Source of the DNA: JBMNTP01 sp050945795
GTDB lineage: Bacteria; Bacillota; Clostridia; Christensenellales; MGBC116941
Assembly (NCBI GenBank): GCA_050945795.1
Contig: JBMNTP010000029.1
Span: forward strand, 1 to 26,303
Reading direction: 5' to 3'
Length of the DNA stretch: 26,303 bases
The translations under genes were made by a program, and so were the position numbers. The notes under the pieces were generated by a model. The model worked only from the letters and a program-made list of their open reading frames with translations, had not been told where the DNA came from and searched no databases. Numbering within the stretch: the first letter of the stretch is position 1; each line of letters begins with the position of its first letter. Positions 14,285-26,294 of this stretch are shown piece by piece.

Positions 14285-16723
14285 ATGGATCTGGACAAAA
14301 AGGAACGCATAAAAGAGAGTATAAAAGGCAAACTGCGGCGGCATTTCGGCAAAACGCTGGAAGAAGCCGGCAAGGCGCAAATATACAAGGCCTGCGCGAT
14401 GACGGTGCGCGACGAGATAATGGATAAATGGATCACATCAAGGTGTGAGGTTGAGCGCAAGAGCATGAAGCGGTTGTACTATCTCTCTGTTGAGTTTTTG
14501 ATGGGGCGTGCGCTGGTGAACAATATGATAAACATATTGAGCGAGAAAGAATACATTGCCGCTCTAAACGAGCTTGGCGCCGACATGGACGAAATAAGCG
14601 AATGCGAGGCGGATGCCGGACTTGGAAACGGCGGCCTTGGCAGGCTGGCAGCCTGCTTCCTTGATTCACTAGCGACGTTGGAACTGCCGGCTATGGGGTG
14701 CGGCATAAGATATGAGTACGGCCTTTTCAAGCAGAAAATCGTTGACGGGGAGCAGTTTGAAACTTCAGACAACTGGCTTGACGATGATTTTATGTGGGAG
14801 GTAATGGTGCCGGAGGAGCAGCAAGAGGTGCGCTTTGGCGGTACGGTAACAGAAGAATGGCTTGACGGCGGGCTTAACATAAAGCATGAGGGGTATACAT
14901 CTGTAATGGCGGTGCCTTATGATGTGCCTATCCCCGGCTACGATTCCCGTTTACCCTCAACGCTTAGGCTATGGAGCGCGAAATCGCCGGTGCATCTTGA
15001 TATGGAAAGCTTTAGCCGCGGGGAGTACGCAAAGGCTGTTGAAGAAAAAGAGCTGGCTGAGGTTATATCAAAAGTACTCTATCCAGAGGACAAGCATATA
15101 GAAGGAAAACAGCTTAGGCTTAAGCAGCATTACTTCTTTACCTCGGCTACTATACAGTACATTATAAAGGAATTCAAAAAGAACCACAGCGACCTTCGCA
15201 AGCTGCCTGATTATGTGGCGATACAGATTAACGATACGCATCCTGCGCTTGCCATACCCGAAATGATGAGAATATTGCTCGATGAAGAGGGCATGGACTG
15301 GGATAGTGCCGAGAGGATTGTGCGTAAAACATTCGCATATACAAACCATACCGTTATGAGCGAGGCGCTGGAAAAATGGCCGGAGGATATGATGCGCACT
15401 ATATTGCCGCGCATACATTCCATAACGGCGGCTATAAACGAAAAATATTGCAGCAGACTATGGGAGTATTATCCCGGGCAATGGGAGAAAATAGGCGCCA
15501 TGGCTATAATAAGCCATAACGAGGTTAGAATGGCGAACCTTAGCATTGCCATGTCGCACAGCGTAAACGGGGTTTCGCAGTTGCACGCCAACATATTGAA
15601 AAAGGGTATTTTCCGCGACTTCTATGTTATAGAGCCGGCAAAATTCAAGGGTATCACAAACGGCATAACGCATAGAAGGTGGCTTATGAAGTCGAATCCT
15701 GCCCTTACATCTCTTATAACAGAGTCGATAGGCGAAGGATGGATAAAAGAGCCGGAAAGGCTATCCGAGCTTAAGCCTTTCGCAGATGATGCGGCGTTTC
15801 GCCAAAAATTTGGCGATATTAAGCGGCAAAACAAGGAGAGGCTGGCAAAGTGGTTTAAGCAAAAGCAATGCGTTGATCTTAACGTTGACGCTATATTCGA
15901 TGTGCAGGCCAAGCGGCTTCACGAGTATAAGCGTCAGCTGCTTAACGTTCTTAATATATTGCAGCTTTATAATGAGATATGCGAAAATCCGACAATGCCG
16001 GTTCAGCCGAGGGTGCATATATTTGGAGCCAAGGCTTCGCCGGGATATGTTATGGCAAAGCAGATTATAAGGCTTATAAACAGCGTTGCCGAAAAGGTAA
16101 ACGGCGATCCGCGCTGCAAAGGCAAGCTGCAAGTCGTTTTCCTTGAAAACTACGGCGTTTCGGCGGCGGAGGTGCTTATACCTGCAGCCGATGTAAGCGA
16201 GCAGATATCGGCGGCGGGGAAAGAGGCGTCTGGTACCGGCAATATGAAGTTTATGATGAACGGCGCGCTTACAATAGGCACTATGGACGGGGCCAATGTT
16301 GAGATATGCGAGGCGGTGGGCGAGGAGAATATGTTTATATTCGGGCTTAGCGCCGATGAGGCCGAGCAGCTTAGCAGCCGGCATGAATATCGCGCCGGCT
16401 CGATATATGAGACGGACAGCCGAGTGCGGCATATACTTGAGCAGCTAATTGACGGCTCTTTGCCCATGAACAGGGCGAGAGAGTTTTCGGACATATACCA
16501 CAGCCTGCTATTTAGCGATTACGGCATGGCGGATAAGTATTTTGTACTTAAAGACTTTAACAGCTATTATGACGAGCATAAAAAGATAAACGAGGCTTAC
16601 GCAGATAAGGACAAATGGCTAAAAATGACGGTGCTCAACACGGCGTCGTCCGGAGTTTTCTCCAGCGACAGAACTATAAGCTACTATAACAGGCTGATAT
16701 GGAAGCTTAAGCGTTATGAGTAG
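14285..16723 (+). CDS. glgP: Glycogen/maltodextrin phosphorylase (GT35)
   Basis: 812 residues, the usual size. It releases glucose-1-phosphate from alpha-1,4 glucan using inorganic phosphate and pyridoxal phosphate. Motifs include LSVEFLMGRAL (67-77), GNGGLGRLAACFLDSLA (114-130), INDTHP (315-320), QAKRLHEYKRQ (541-551) and EASGTGNMKFMMNG, where Lys655 is the expected PLP attachment site. All are intact. GGGAGGGG precedes the ATG. It lies 93 bases after glgA, behind the hairpin at 14206-14236, and its stop is 11 bases before the GH13 gene. Bacterial phosphorylases of this clade often act on both glycogen and maltodextrins; specificity is not decided by sequence. Confidence 0.96.
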   Translation: MDLDKKERIKESIKGKLRRHFGKTLEEAGKAQIYKACAMTVRDEIMDKWITSRCEVERKSMKRLYYLSVEFLMGRALVNNMINILSEKEYIAALNELGADMDEISECEADAGLGNGGLGRLAACFLDSLATLELPAMGCGIRYEYGLFKQKIVDGEQFETSDNWLDDDFMWEVMVPEEQQEVRFGGTVTEEWLDGGLNIKHEGYTSVMAVPYDVPIPGYDSRLPSTLRLWSAKSPVHLDMESFSRGEYAKAVEEKELAEVISKVLYPEDKHIEGKQLRLKQHYFFTSATIQYIIKEFKKNHSDLRKLPDYVAIQINDTHPALAIPEMMRILLDEEGMDWDSAERIVRKTFAYTNHTVMSEALEKWPEDMMRTILPRIHSITAAINEKYCSRLWEYYPGQWEKIGAMAIISHNEVRMANLSIAMSHSVNGVSQLHANILKKGIFRDFYVIEPAKFKGITNGITHRRWLMKSNPALTSLITESIGEGWIKEPERLSELKPFADDAAFRQKFGDIKRQNKERLAKWFKQKQCVDLNVDAIFDVQAKRLHEYKRQLLNVLNILQLYNEICENPTMPVQPRVHIFGAKASPGYVMAKQIIRLINSVAEKVNGDPRCKGKLQVVFLENYGVSAAEVLIPAADVSEQISAAGKEASGTGNMKFMMNGALTIGTMDGANVEICEAVGEENMFIFGLSADEAEQLSSRHEYRAGSIYETDSRVRHILEQLIDGSLPMNRAREFSDIYHSLLFSDYGMADKYFVLKDFNSYYDEHKKINEAYADKDKWLKMTVLNTASSGVFSSDRTISYYNRLIWKLKRYE

Positions 16724-16734
16724 GCGGTAATAAA

Positions 16735-18711
16735 ATGCGGGTGATTTTTGGCGATGAGGTTTTTCATAATTCGAGGCGGGATAAATACAGGCATCCGCAA
16801 GGCGCATTGGAAACAGGACAAAAATGCCTTATAACGCTGGATGTAAAAAGCAGCGTGGGCGAGGTTGAAGTGTATTTGCATTTTGCCGGCAAGGAGCTGC
16901 GCATGACGGGAACGGGCGGGGAAATCCGCTCGTTTTCGGCGGAAATAAGCCGGGATGAGCCGGGGGCGTATTTCTATTGTTTTAAAATAGTAAAGTCGGG
17001 CGATGAGTGGTGGTATGGTAAAAATGGCGCTTCCGGCATAGGAGCCGCCAGCCATTACATGCCGGGCATGTGGCAGGTAACAGTTTACGACAACTTTAAA
17101 ACGCCGGACTGGTTTAAGCATTCGGCTATATATCAGATATTTCCAGACAGGTTTGCGCGTGGCGATGAGGATAAGGCGCAAAGCGGTTTTGAGTATCATA
17201 AAAAGGCGGGAAGAAAATGCGTCAAAAAGCAATGGGGCGATATGCCGGAGTATCTGCCATTTGACGGCGAGGAGCATTACCGGCCCGCCGATTTTTTCCT
17301 CGGCGATCTTCACGGCATAATTAAAAAGCTTGATTATATTAAAAGCATGGGCATATCCTGCATATACCTAAACCCTATATTTGAGGCTGACTCGAACCAT
17401 CGCTACAATACCGGCGATTATATGAAAATAGACCCTATACTCGGTGACCTTAATGATTTTGAGGAGTTGTGCCGTGAGGCGGAAAGCCGCTCGATACGCA
17501 TAATACTTGACGGCGTTTTTTCGCATACCGGGTCTGACAGCGTTTATTTCAACAGATACGGCAGGTACGGCTCAAACGGAGCTTATCAAAGCCGCGATTC
17601 AGAATATTTTGAATGGTATGATTTTTTCGAGTATCCGGATAAATACAGGTCGTGGTGGGGATTTGATTCTTTGCCTGAGGTTAACGAATACAACGGCAAG
17701 TGGCAGGATTTTATAATTTCAGGGCAGGACAGCGTTATAAAACACTGGCTTTATAAAGGGGCGGCGGGCTGGCGGCTTGATGTGGCAGACGAGCTGCCCG
17801 ACGATATAATAAAGCTTATGCGCGGCGCCGTAAAGCGGGCGAACCCGGAGGCTGTGCTTATAGGCGAGGTATGGGAGGACGCTACTAACAAGCAGGCGTA
17901 TGGAAAAACCCGAGAATATGCTATGGGGCAGGGGCTTGACAGCGTTATGAATTATCCTTTACGCTCGCTCATTATCGATTTTCTTATGAACAATATGAAT
18001 GTAGTGCAGTTTTGCCACGGTGTAAATTCGCTTGCAGAAAACTATCCGCCTGAGATGTTTTTCGCTCTTATGAACATTATGGGCGGCCATGATGTTGTAA
18101 GGGTGCGTACCGTGCTTGGCGGCGCACCGGATAGGGATTCGCTGTCAAGGCCGGAGCAGGCGGCTTTTGAGCTGACGCCAAAGCAGCGGGAATTGGCTAT
18201 GAAAAGGCAGCGGTTAGCGGCGCTTTTGCAATTTGTTATGCCGGGAGCGCCGTGCGTTTATTATGGCGATGAGGCGGGCATGGAGGGTATGGCGGATCCG
18301 TTTAACAGAGGCTGCTTCCCATGGCAGGATATAGACGAGGATATGCTTAAGTGGCACCGGCTGCTCGGCCAAGAGCGCGCCGCTCACGAAAACCTTAGGA
18401 CGGGCGGATTTATAATAACGCCGGGCTGCAAGGATGTTGTGGCGATAATACGGCATATACGCGGCGGAAAAGACGTATTTGGCGTTGAGCAGCCGGACGG
18501 AGTGCATGTGGCGTTTATAAACAGGTCGGGCGAGGAGTGCGTAGCGGCGGTTGACCTTAGAGAGGCTTATGACGGGAGATACGCTAAAGGGCTTGAGGAC
18601 TCTGCCTATACAAGAATTGAGGCGGTGGCGGGCGGAGCCGTTATAATGGACAGCGTTATAGAATGCAGGCTTGAGCCTTACGGCTGCGCTTTTATAAGAT
18701 GCTTTGAATGA
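16735..18711 (+). CDS. GH13 alpha-glucan hydrolase (neopullulanase/cyclomaltodextrinase-like)
   Basis: 658 residues, cytoplasmic, no signal peptide. An N-terminal immunoglobulin-like domain (about 1-120, CBM34 type, as in neopullulanases) is followed by the catalytic barrel beginning WFKHSAIYQIFPDRFARGD. The four GH13 regions are DGVFSHTG (259-266), GWRLDVADE with nucleophile Asp349, LIGEVWED with Glu378, and GGHDVVR with Asp453. The C-terminal beta domain closes the protein. Family members hydrolyse alpha-1,4 and sometimes alpha-1,6 links in short glucans or cyclodextrins. Eleven bases after glgP, it most likely trims limit dextrins, since no other debranching enzyme gene is visible here. 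The exact subfamily and bond preference are uncertain. Confidence 0.87.
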   Translation: MRVIFGDEVFHNSRRDKYRHPQGALETGQKCLITLDVKSSVGEVEVYLHFAGKELRMTGTGGEIRSFSAEISRDEPGAYFYCFKIVKSGDEWWYGKNGASGIGAASHYMPGMWQVTVYDNFKTPDWFKHSAIYQIFPDRFARGDEDKAQSGFEYHKKAGRKCVKKQWGDMPEYLPFDGEEHYRPADFFLGDLHGIIKKLDYIKSMGISCIYLNPIFEADSNHRYNTGDYMKIDPILGDLNDFEELCREAESRSIRIILDGVFSHTGSDSVYFNRYGRYGSNGAYQSRDSEYFEWYDFFEYPDKYRSWWGFDSLPEVNEYNGKWQDFIISGQDSVIKHWLYKGAAGWRLDVADELPDDIIKLMRGAVKRANPEAVLIGEVWEDATNKQAYGKTREYAMGQGLDSVMNYPLRSLIIDFLMNNMNVVQFCHGVNSLAENYPPEMFFALMNIMGGHDVVRVRTVLGGAPDRDSLSRPEQAAFELTPKQRELAMKRQRLAALLQFVMPGAPCVYYGDEAGMEGMADPFNRGCFPWQDIDEDMLKWHRLLGQERAAHENLRTGGFIITPGCKDVVAIIRHIRGGKDVFGVEQPDGVHVAFINRSGEECVAAVDLREAYDGRYAKGLEDSAYTRIEAVAGGAVIMDSVIECRLEPYGCAFIRCFE

Positions 18712-18712
18712 T

Positions 18713-18732
18713 AAAAGACCGCCTTGCGGCGG
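18713..18732 (-). terminator. Terminator of the DUF1858 gene (minus strand)
   Basis: CCGCC (18719-18723) and GGCGG (18728-18732) form a tight hairpin with a four-base loop. Read on the minus strand it is followed by TCTTTTAT, the expected U-rich tail. On the plus strand no T-run follows, so it is at best a poor terminator for the GH13 gene. Confidence 0.55.
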
Positions 18733-18735
18733 CCG

Positions 18736-18832
18736 GAAGATACTCGCATTATGTTGACGCGGGATAGTTAAGTTTAAAACGCGTGAGCGGCGAAAATCGC
18801 TTCAAACAATTTCAAACAGGTTTTTCGTCTTA
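18736..18832. other. Short intergenic gap between GH13 and DUF1858 genes
   Basis: No gene. It holds a direct repeat of TTCAAACA (TTCAAACAATTTCAAACA near 18801-18818) and a weak GAGCG/CGCTTC hairpin just before it. Both flanking genes converge here. Confidence 0.4.
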
Positions 18833-19027
18833 TTAAATAACCGCGGCGTTTAATTTACCTATAAGATCATCCGCGTTTATGCCGTGTACCATGCACGCCT
18901 CCTCAAGGCTTTCGCCCTGCGCGGCGGGGCAGCCCAGGCAGTGCATTCCAAAAGACATAAGCACGCCGGCTAATTCGGGCTTGAGCTTTAAAACCTCACC
19001 TATTGTCATTTCCTTGCTGATTGTCAT
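18833..19027 (-). CDS. DUF1858 domain protein, small redox-disulfide type
   Basis: 64 residues. MTIGEVLKLKPELAGVLMSFGMHCLGCPAAQGESLEEA is the typical DUF1858 pattern: a short helical domain with a CxxC motif (Cys30, Cys33) and a further Cys45. These proteins or domains are found in anaerobes, often linked to hybrid-cluster or other redox proteins. The function of the stand-alone form is not known. GGAGG lies eight bases before the ATG on the minus strand. It has its own promoter (19057-19086) and a terminator (18713-18732), so it is probably a single-gene unit. Confidence 0.85.
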   Translation of the reverse strand: MTISKEMTIGEVLKLKPELAGVLMSFGMHCLGCPAAQGESLEEACMVHGINADDLIGKLNAAVI

Positions 19028-19056
19028 AATTCGCGCCTCCTTTTAATTATGCCGGT

Positions 19057-19086
19057 ATTATAACACCATAGCGGTATATATATCAA
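19057..19086 (-). promoter_or_regulatory. Promoter of the DUF1858 gene
   Basis: On the minus strand TTGATA (19081-19086) and a perfect TATAAT (19057-19062) are 18 bases apart, with TGT directly before the -10 (extended -10). Transcription would start near 19050, with a leader of about 23 bases. Confidence 0.65.
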
Positions 19087-19125
19087 CGAGTATTGTCGGT
19101 AAAATCTTACTGCCTGGGCGGTAGC

Positions 19126-19131
19126 TATAAT
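19126..19131 (+). promoter_or_regulatory. Possible -10 element for the phosphoglucomutase gene
   Basis: A perfect TATAAT, but no good -35 element at 16-18 bases; TTGTCG at 19093 is too far away. If used, transcription starts near 19138, leaving a leader of about 90 bases containing the inverted repeat at 19164-19195. Confidence 0.35.
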
Positions 19132-19163
19132 AGAATAATATTATATAGAAGAAAAAATGGTCT

Positions 19164-19195
19164 TTTATCAATATAATTGATATCATATTGATAAA
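19164..19195. repeat. 11-base perfect inverted repeat upstream of phosphoglucomutase (operator or leader hairpin)
   Basis: TTTATCAATAT (19164-19174) and ATATTGATAAA (19185-19195) are perfect inverse complements around AATTGATATC, which itself holds another ATTGATA half-site. It lies 33 bases before the ATG. AT-rich dyads of this kind are typical of repressor operators. As RNA it would be a moderate hairpin without a U-run. No known regulator can be assigned. Confidence 0.55.
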
Positions 19196-19228
19196 GAGAA
19201 AAAAGAGAAAAGTAACGGAGGCGGTAAG

Positions 19229-20935
19229 ATGGATTTTATGAAACGTTACCGGCTATGGCTTGAGGCGCTTAAAGGAGAGGAGCGCGAGGAGCTTATCGCG
19301 ATTGGCGGCGATGAGAAAGAGATTGAGGACAGGTTTTACAGAAACCTTGAGTTTGGTACCGCGGGTATGCGCGGCATTATTGGTATGGGTACCAACAGGA
19401 TAAACAGGCATGTGATACGTGGGGCTACGCAGGGGCTCGCAGATTATATTAAGCATAAGCGGCTTGAGGGTGGCGTTGCCATAGCGTATGATTCGAGGCT
19501 TTTTAGTCCCGAGTTTGCTAAAGATGCGGCGTTGGTGCTTTGTAAAAACGGTATAAAGACATATTTATTTGAAAGTCTTAGAGGTGTTCCGGAGCTCTCG
19601 TTTGCGTTAAGAGAGGTCGGGGCGGCGGCGGGTATCGTTATAACGGCCAGCCATAACCCGCCCGAGTATAATGGATATAAAGTATATGGCGCTGACGGTG
19701 GGCAGCTTGCTCCCGGCGCGGCGCAGGAGCTTACAGGATTTATTGAAAAGGTAGATTTGTTTGCCGTTGATATTGCAGATGAGAAAGAAGCGTTGGAGTC
19801 GCGGCTTTTGACAATGCTCGGCAAGGATATGGATGAGAAGTATTATGCGAGGATAGCCGAGCTGGCTACTGATGATGCAGAGGTAAGGCTAAAAGCCGGA
19901 GAGCTTAAGGTGGTGTATACGCCGCTGCACGGCTCGGGTAATTTGCCGGTGCGGAGGGTGTTGAAGGATTTGGGAGTTCATAACCTTTATATCGTCTCGG
20001 AGCAGGAGTTGCCGGATCCGGCGTTTTCCACTGTAAAATCGCCTAATCCTGAAGACCCCGACGCTTTTAGGTTGGCGTTTAAGCTGGCGAGGGAGAAGGG
20101 GGCTAATGTTGTTATAGCGACAGATCCCGACTGTGACAGGCTGGGCGTCGCCGTTAAGGACGGGGAGGAGTTTCGCGTTTTAACTGGCAACCAGATAGGC
20201 TGCTTGTTGCTTGACTATTTACTAGCCCGACTCGCCAAAAAAGGTATGCCGGAAGATGCATTTGCCGTTAAGTCGATAGTTTCAGGCGCTATGGCCGATA
20301 AAATTGCCGCGGCATACGGAATAAGGCTTGATTCGGTACTGACGGGCTTTAGATATATTGCCGAAAAAATAATGCAGAGCGAGCAGACAGGCGAAGGTAC
20401 GTTTGTATTTGGTTTTGAGGAGAGTTATGGATTTTTAAGCGGAACATTTGTAAGGGATAAGGACGCAGCCATCGCGGCTATGCTTGTTTGTGAGGCGGCT
20501 GCGTATTATGCCACAAAAGATATGACACTTTATGACGGTCTTATAGCGCTCAATCAAACATATGGCTGGCATGAGGAGACGGTGCGTTCATATGTTCTTG
20601 AAGGCAAGGACGGATTTGAAAAAATGAATGCCGTTGTCGATTCGTTTAGACATAATTCGTTTGATAATATGGGCGGCGGCAAAGTGCTGGCGGTAAGGGA
20701 TTATAAAGAAGGTATAAGAAGAGAAGGCGAAAAAGAGGAAAAACTGACGTTGCCGCCTACGAATATGTTGTATTTTGAACTGGAGGGGGCCCGACTAATT
20801 GTAAGGCCGTCGGGTACGGAACCAAAACTCAAAGTATACCTCAGCGCGTTCGGAAAAGATCAAAAACAGGCGGATGAGAGCATCGGACGACTTGAAAGCT
20901 TTGTTTCTGAATTTATTTCTTCGCAAATAAAGTGA
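19229..20935 (+). CDS. pgcA: Alpha-phosphoglucomutase
   Basis: 568 residues, the size and order of Bacillus PgcA-type enzymes of the alpha-D-phosphohexomutase superfamily. It interconverts glucose-6-phosphate and glucose-1-phosphate, feeding GlgC and clearing the product of GlgP. The four functional loops are present: TASHNPPEYNGYK with the phospho-Ser141, the metal loop DPDCDR (Asp299, Asp301, Asp303), the sugar-binding GFEESYG (395-401), and the C-terminal phosphate-binding RPSGTEPK. EFGTAGMRG near residue 41 is also typical. The ATG at 19229 follows GGAGG; a second ATG nine bases later is possible. It is a separate transcription unit from the glg operon. It ends before a strong palindromic terminator. 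Confidence 0.93.
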   Translation: MDFMKRYRLWLEALKGEEREELIAIGGDEKEIEDRFYRNLEFGTAGMRGIIGMGTNRINRHVIRGATQGLADYIKHKRLEGGVAIAYDSRLFSPEFAKDAALVLCKNGIKTYLFESLRGVPELSFALREVGAAAGIVITASHNPPEYNGYKVYGADGGQLAPGAAQELTGFIEKVDLFAVDIADEKEALESRLLTMLGKDMDEKYYARIAELATDDAEVRLKAGELKVVYTPLHGSGNLPVRRVLKDLGVHNLYIVSEQELPDPAFSTVKSPNPEDPDAFRLAFKLAREKGANVVIATDPDCDRLGVAVKDGEEFRVLTGNQIGCLLLDYLLARLAKKGMPEDAFAVKSIVSGAMADKIAAAYGIRLDSVLTGFRYIAEKIMQSEQTGEGTFVFGFEESYGFLSGTFVRDKDAAIAAMLVCEAAAYYATKDMTLYDGLIALNQTYGWHEETVRSYVLEGKDGFEKMNAVVDSFRHNSFDNMGGGKVLAVRDYKEGIRREGEKEEKLTLPPTNMLYFELEGARLIVRPSGTEPKLKVYLSAFGKDQKQADESIGRLESFVSEFISSQIK

Positions 20936-20952
20936 ATGTTTGTTTGTGGTTG

Positions 20953-20992
20953 GCAAAAGAACGTCCGGATTATAATCCGGACGTTCTTTTGC
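20953..20992. terminator. Perfect 40-base palindromic intrinsic terminator
   Basis: GCAAAAGAACGTCCGGATTA (20953-20972) is followed at once by its exact inverse complement (20973-20992). The RNA forms a long stem ending in UUCUUUU, flanked by A-rich sequence, so it can act in either direction. It lies 17 bases after the phosphoglucomutase stop and insulates that gene from the rRNA operon. Confidence 0.88.
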
Positions 20993-21070
20993 GCCTGATG
21001 GGTATAGTCCATATACTGCAACTAAACAGACGAATAAAAATATATGTTTAAAAAAGGGTATAAAAAGGTG

Positions 21071-21100
21071 TTGACATAGGTGGATATGATTTGGTAGTAT
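21071..21100 (+). promoter_or_regulatory. rRNA operon promoter
   Basis: A perfect TTGACA (21071-21076), an 18-base spacer, and TAGTAT (21095-21100) with TGG before it (extended -10). The start would be near 21107, about 120 bases before the 16S gene. No second promoter is clear. Confidence 0.65.
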
Positions 21101-21107
21101 ATATAAG

Positions 21108-21142
21108 CCGCCTCACGGGGCGGGAACCTTGAAAACCGAATA
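21108..21142 (+). promoter_or_regulatory. rRNA leader antitermination-like region (boxB-like hairpin and boxA-like element)
   Basis: A hairpin, CCGCCT (21108-21113) with GGGCGG (21118-21123), lies at the expected transcript start. It is followed by ACCTTGAAAACCGAATA (21126-21142), which resembles the Firmicutes boxA form (CTTTGAAAACT). A 29-base all-purine run (21148-21176) follows. The order boxB-boxA matches known rrn antitermination leaders. Confidence 0.45.
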
Positions 21143-21148
21143 GCGCCA
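21126..21148 (+). repeat. 16S processing stem, 5' arm
   Basis: ACCTTGAAAACCGAATAGCGCCA pairs with TGGCGCTATGGTTTTAAAGGT at 22818-22838, with a two-base bulge and one further bulged or mismatched position. These arms flank the 16S gene as an RNase III-type processing stem would. Confidence 0.7.
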
Positions 21149-21228
21149 GAAAGAAAAAGAAGAAAAAGAAAAAGAGCTTGGATGATACAAAGATAGCAAG
21201 CTGCGCTTTAGAGTGTAGCTGAAGATAT

Positions 21229-22769
<1,541 letters not shown>

Positions 22770-22817
22770 TGTAAATTAAAAGGAAAGTTCTTGAGTAAGA
22801 TTCTGATTAATTGAGTA

Positions 22818-22838
22818 TGGCGCTATGGTTTTAAAGGT
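22818..22838 (+). repeat. 16S processing stem, 3' arm
   Basis: TGGCGCTATGGTTTTAAAGGT is the near-exact inverse complement of the leader segment 21126-21148, closing a stem around the whole 16S gene. Confidence 0.7.
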
Positions 22839-22869
22839 AAAAAAAGGTATAACGGGCGAACACAAATAC

Positions 22870-22945
22870 GGGGGTGTAGCTCAGCTGGGAGAGCACCTGC
22901 CTTGCAAGCAGGGGGTCAGCGGTTCGATTCCGCTCATCTCCACCA
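22870..22945 (+). tRNA. tRNA-Ala (anticodon UGC)
   Basis: 76 bases with encoded CCA. The acceptor arms GGGGGTG and CATCTCC pair with two G-U pairs. The D arm is AGCTCAGCTGGGAGAGC, the anticodon stem-loop CCTGCCTTGCAAGCAGG carries TGC, and the T arm contains GGTTCGATTC. It lies in the 16S-23S spacer. Confidence 0.97.
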
Positions 22946-22954
22946 CGAGGATGG

Positions 22955-23031
<77 letters not shown>

Positions 23032-23078
23032 CGCAAACCCTGAGATAAGGGTAAGTGTGGTGAGGTCCTGTAAAAAAA

Positions 23079-23102
23079 TGCACCTTGAAAACCGCATAAT
23101 GA
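23079..23102 (+). repeat. 23S processing stem, 5' arm, containing a second boxA-like element
   Basis: This 24-base segment pairs with 26132-26155 (21 Watson-Crick pairs, one G-U, two mismatches). It contains ACCTTGAAAACCG, the same 13 bases found in the 16S leader at 21126. A purine-rich tract follows it, as in the leader. Confidence 0.75.
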
Positions 23103-23204
23103 TAAAAAGAGAAGCAGAAAGCAATAAAGAAAATTAGGGTAACACCTACAATTTTGCGAAGGGCAAAAGCAAATCTGCGAAGAAATGCTGAAAAGAAAAT
23201 AAAC

Positions 23205-26114
<2,910 letters not shown>

Positions 26115-26131
26115 ATAACTTCTCTGAAAAA

Positions 26132-26155
26132 TCATTATGCGGCTTTGAGGGTGCA
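26132..26155 (+). repeat. 23S processing stem, 3' arm
   Basis: The partner of 23079-23102. A further TGAGGT (near 23061-23066) and ACCTCA (26157-26162) can extend the stem beyond an internal loop. It lies between 23S and 5S. Confidence 0.75.
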
Positions 26156-26179
26156 TACCTCATACATTAGTTTATATTT

Positions 26180-26294
26180 TCCGGTGGCGATAGCTAAGGG
26201 GGTCACCTGTTCCCATTCCGAACACAGTAGTTAAGCCCTTATACGCCGAAAGTACTTGGCTGGTAACGGCCCGGGAGGATAGGTAGCTGCCGGA
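26180..26294 (+). rRNA. rrf: 5S ribosomal RNA
   Basis: The ends CCGGTGGC (26181-26188) and GCTGCCGG (26286-26293) pair. The conserved GTCACCTGTTCCCATTCCGAACACAGTAGTTAAGC core (26202 onward) and the GGGAGGATAGGTAGC end are typical 5S. The size is about 115 bases. The gene is complete, and the window ends ten bases later, before any terminator. Confidence 0.94.
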
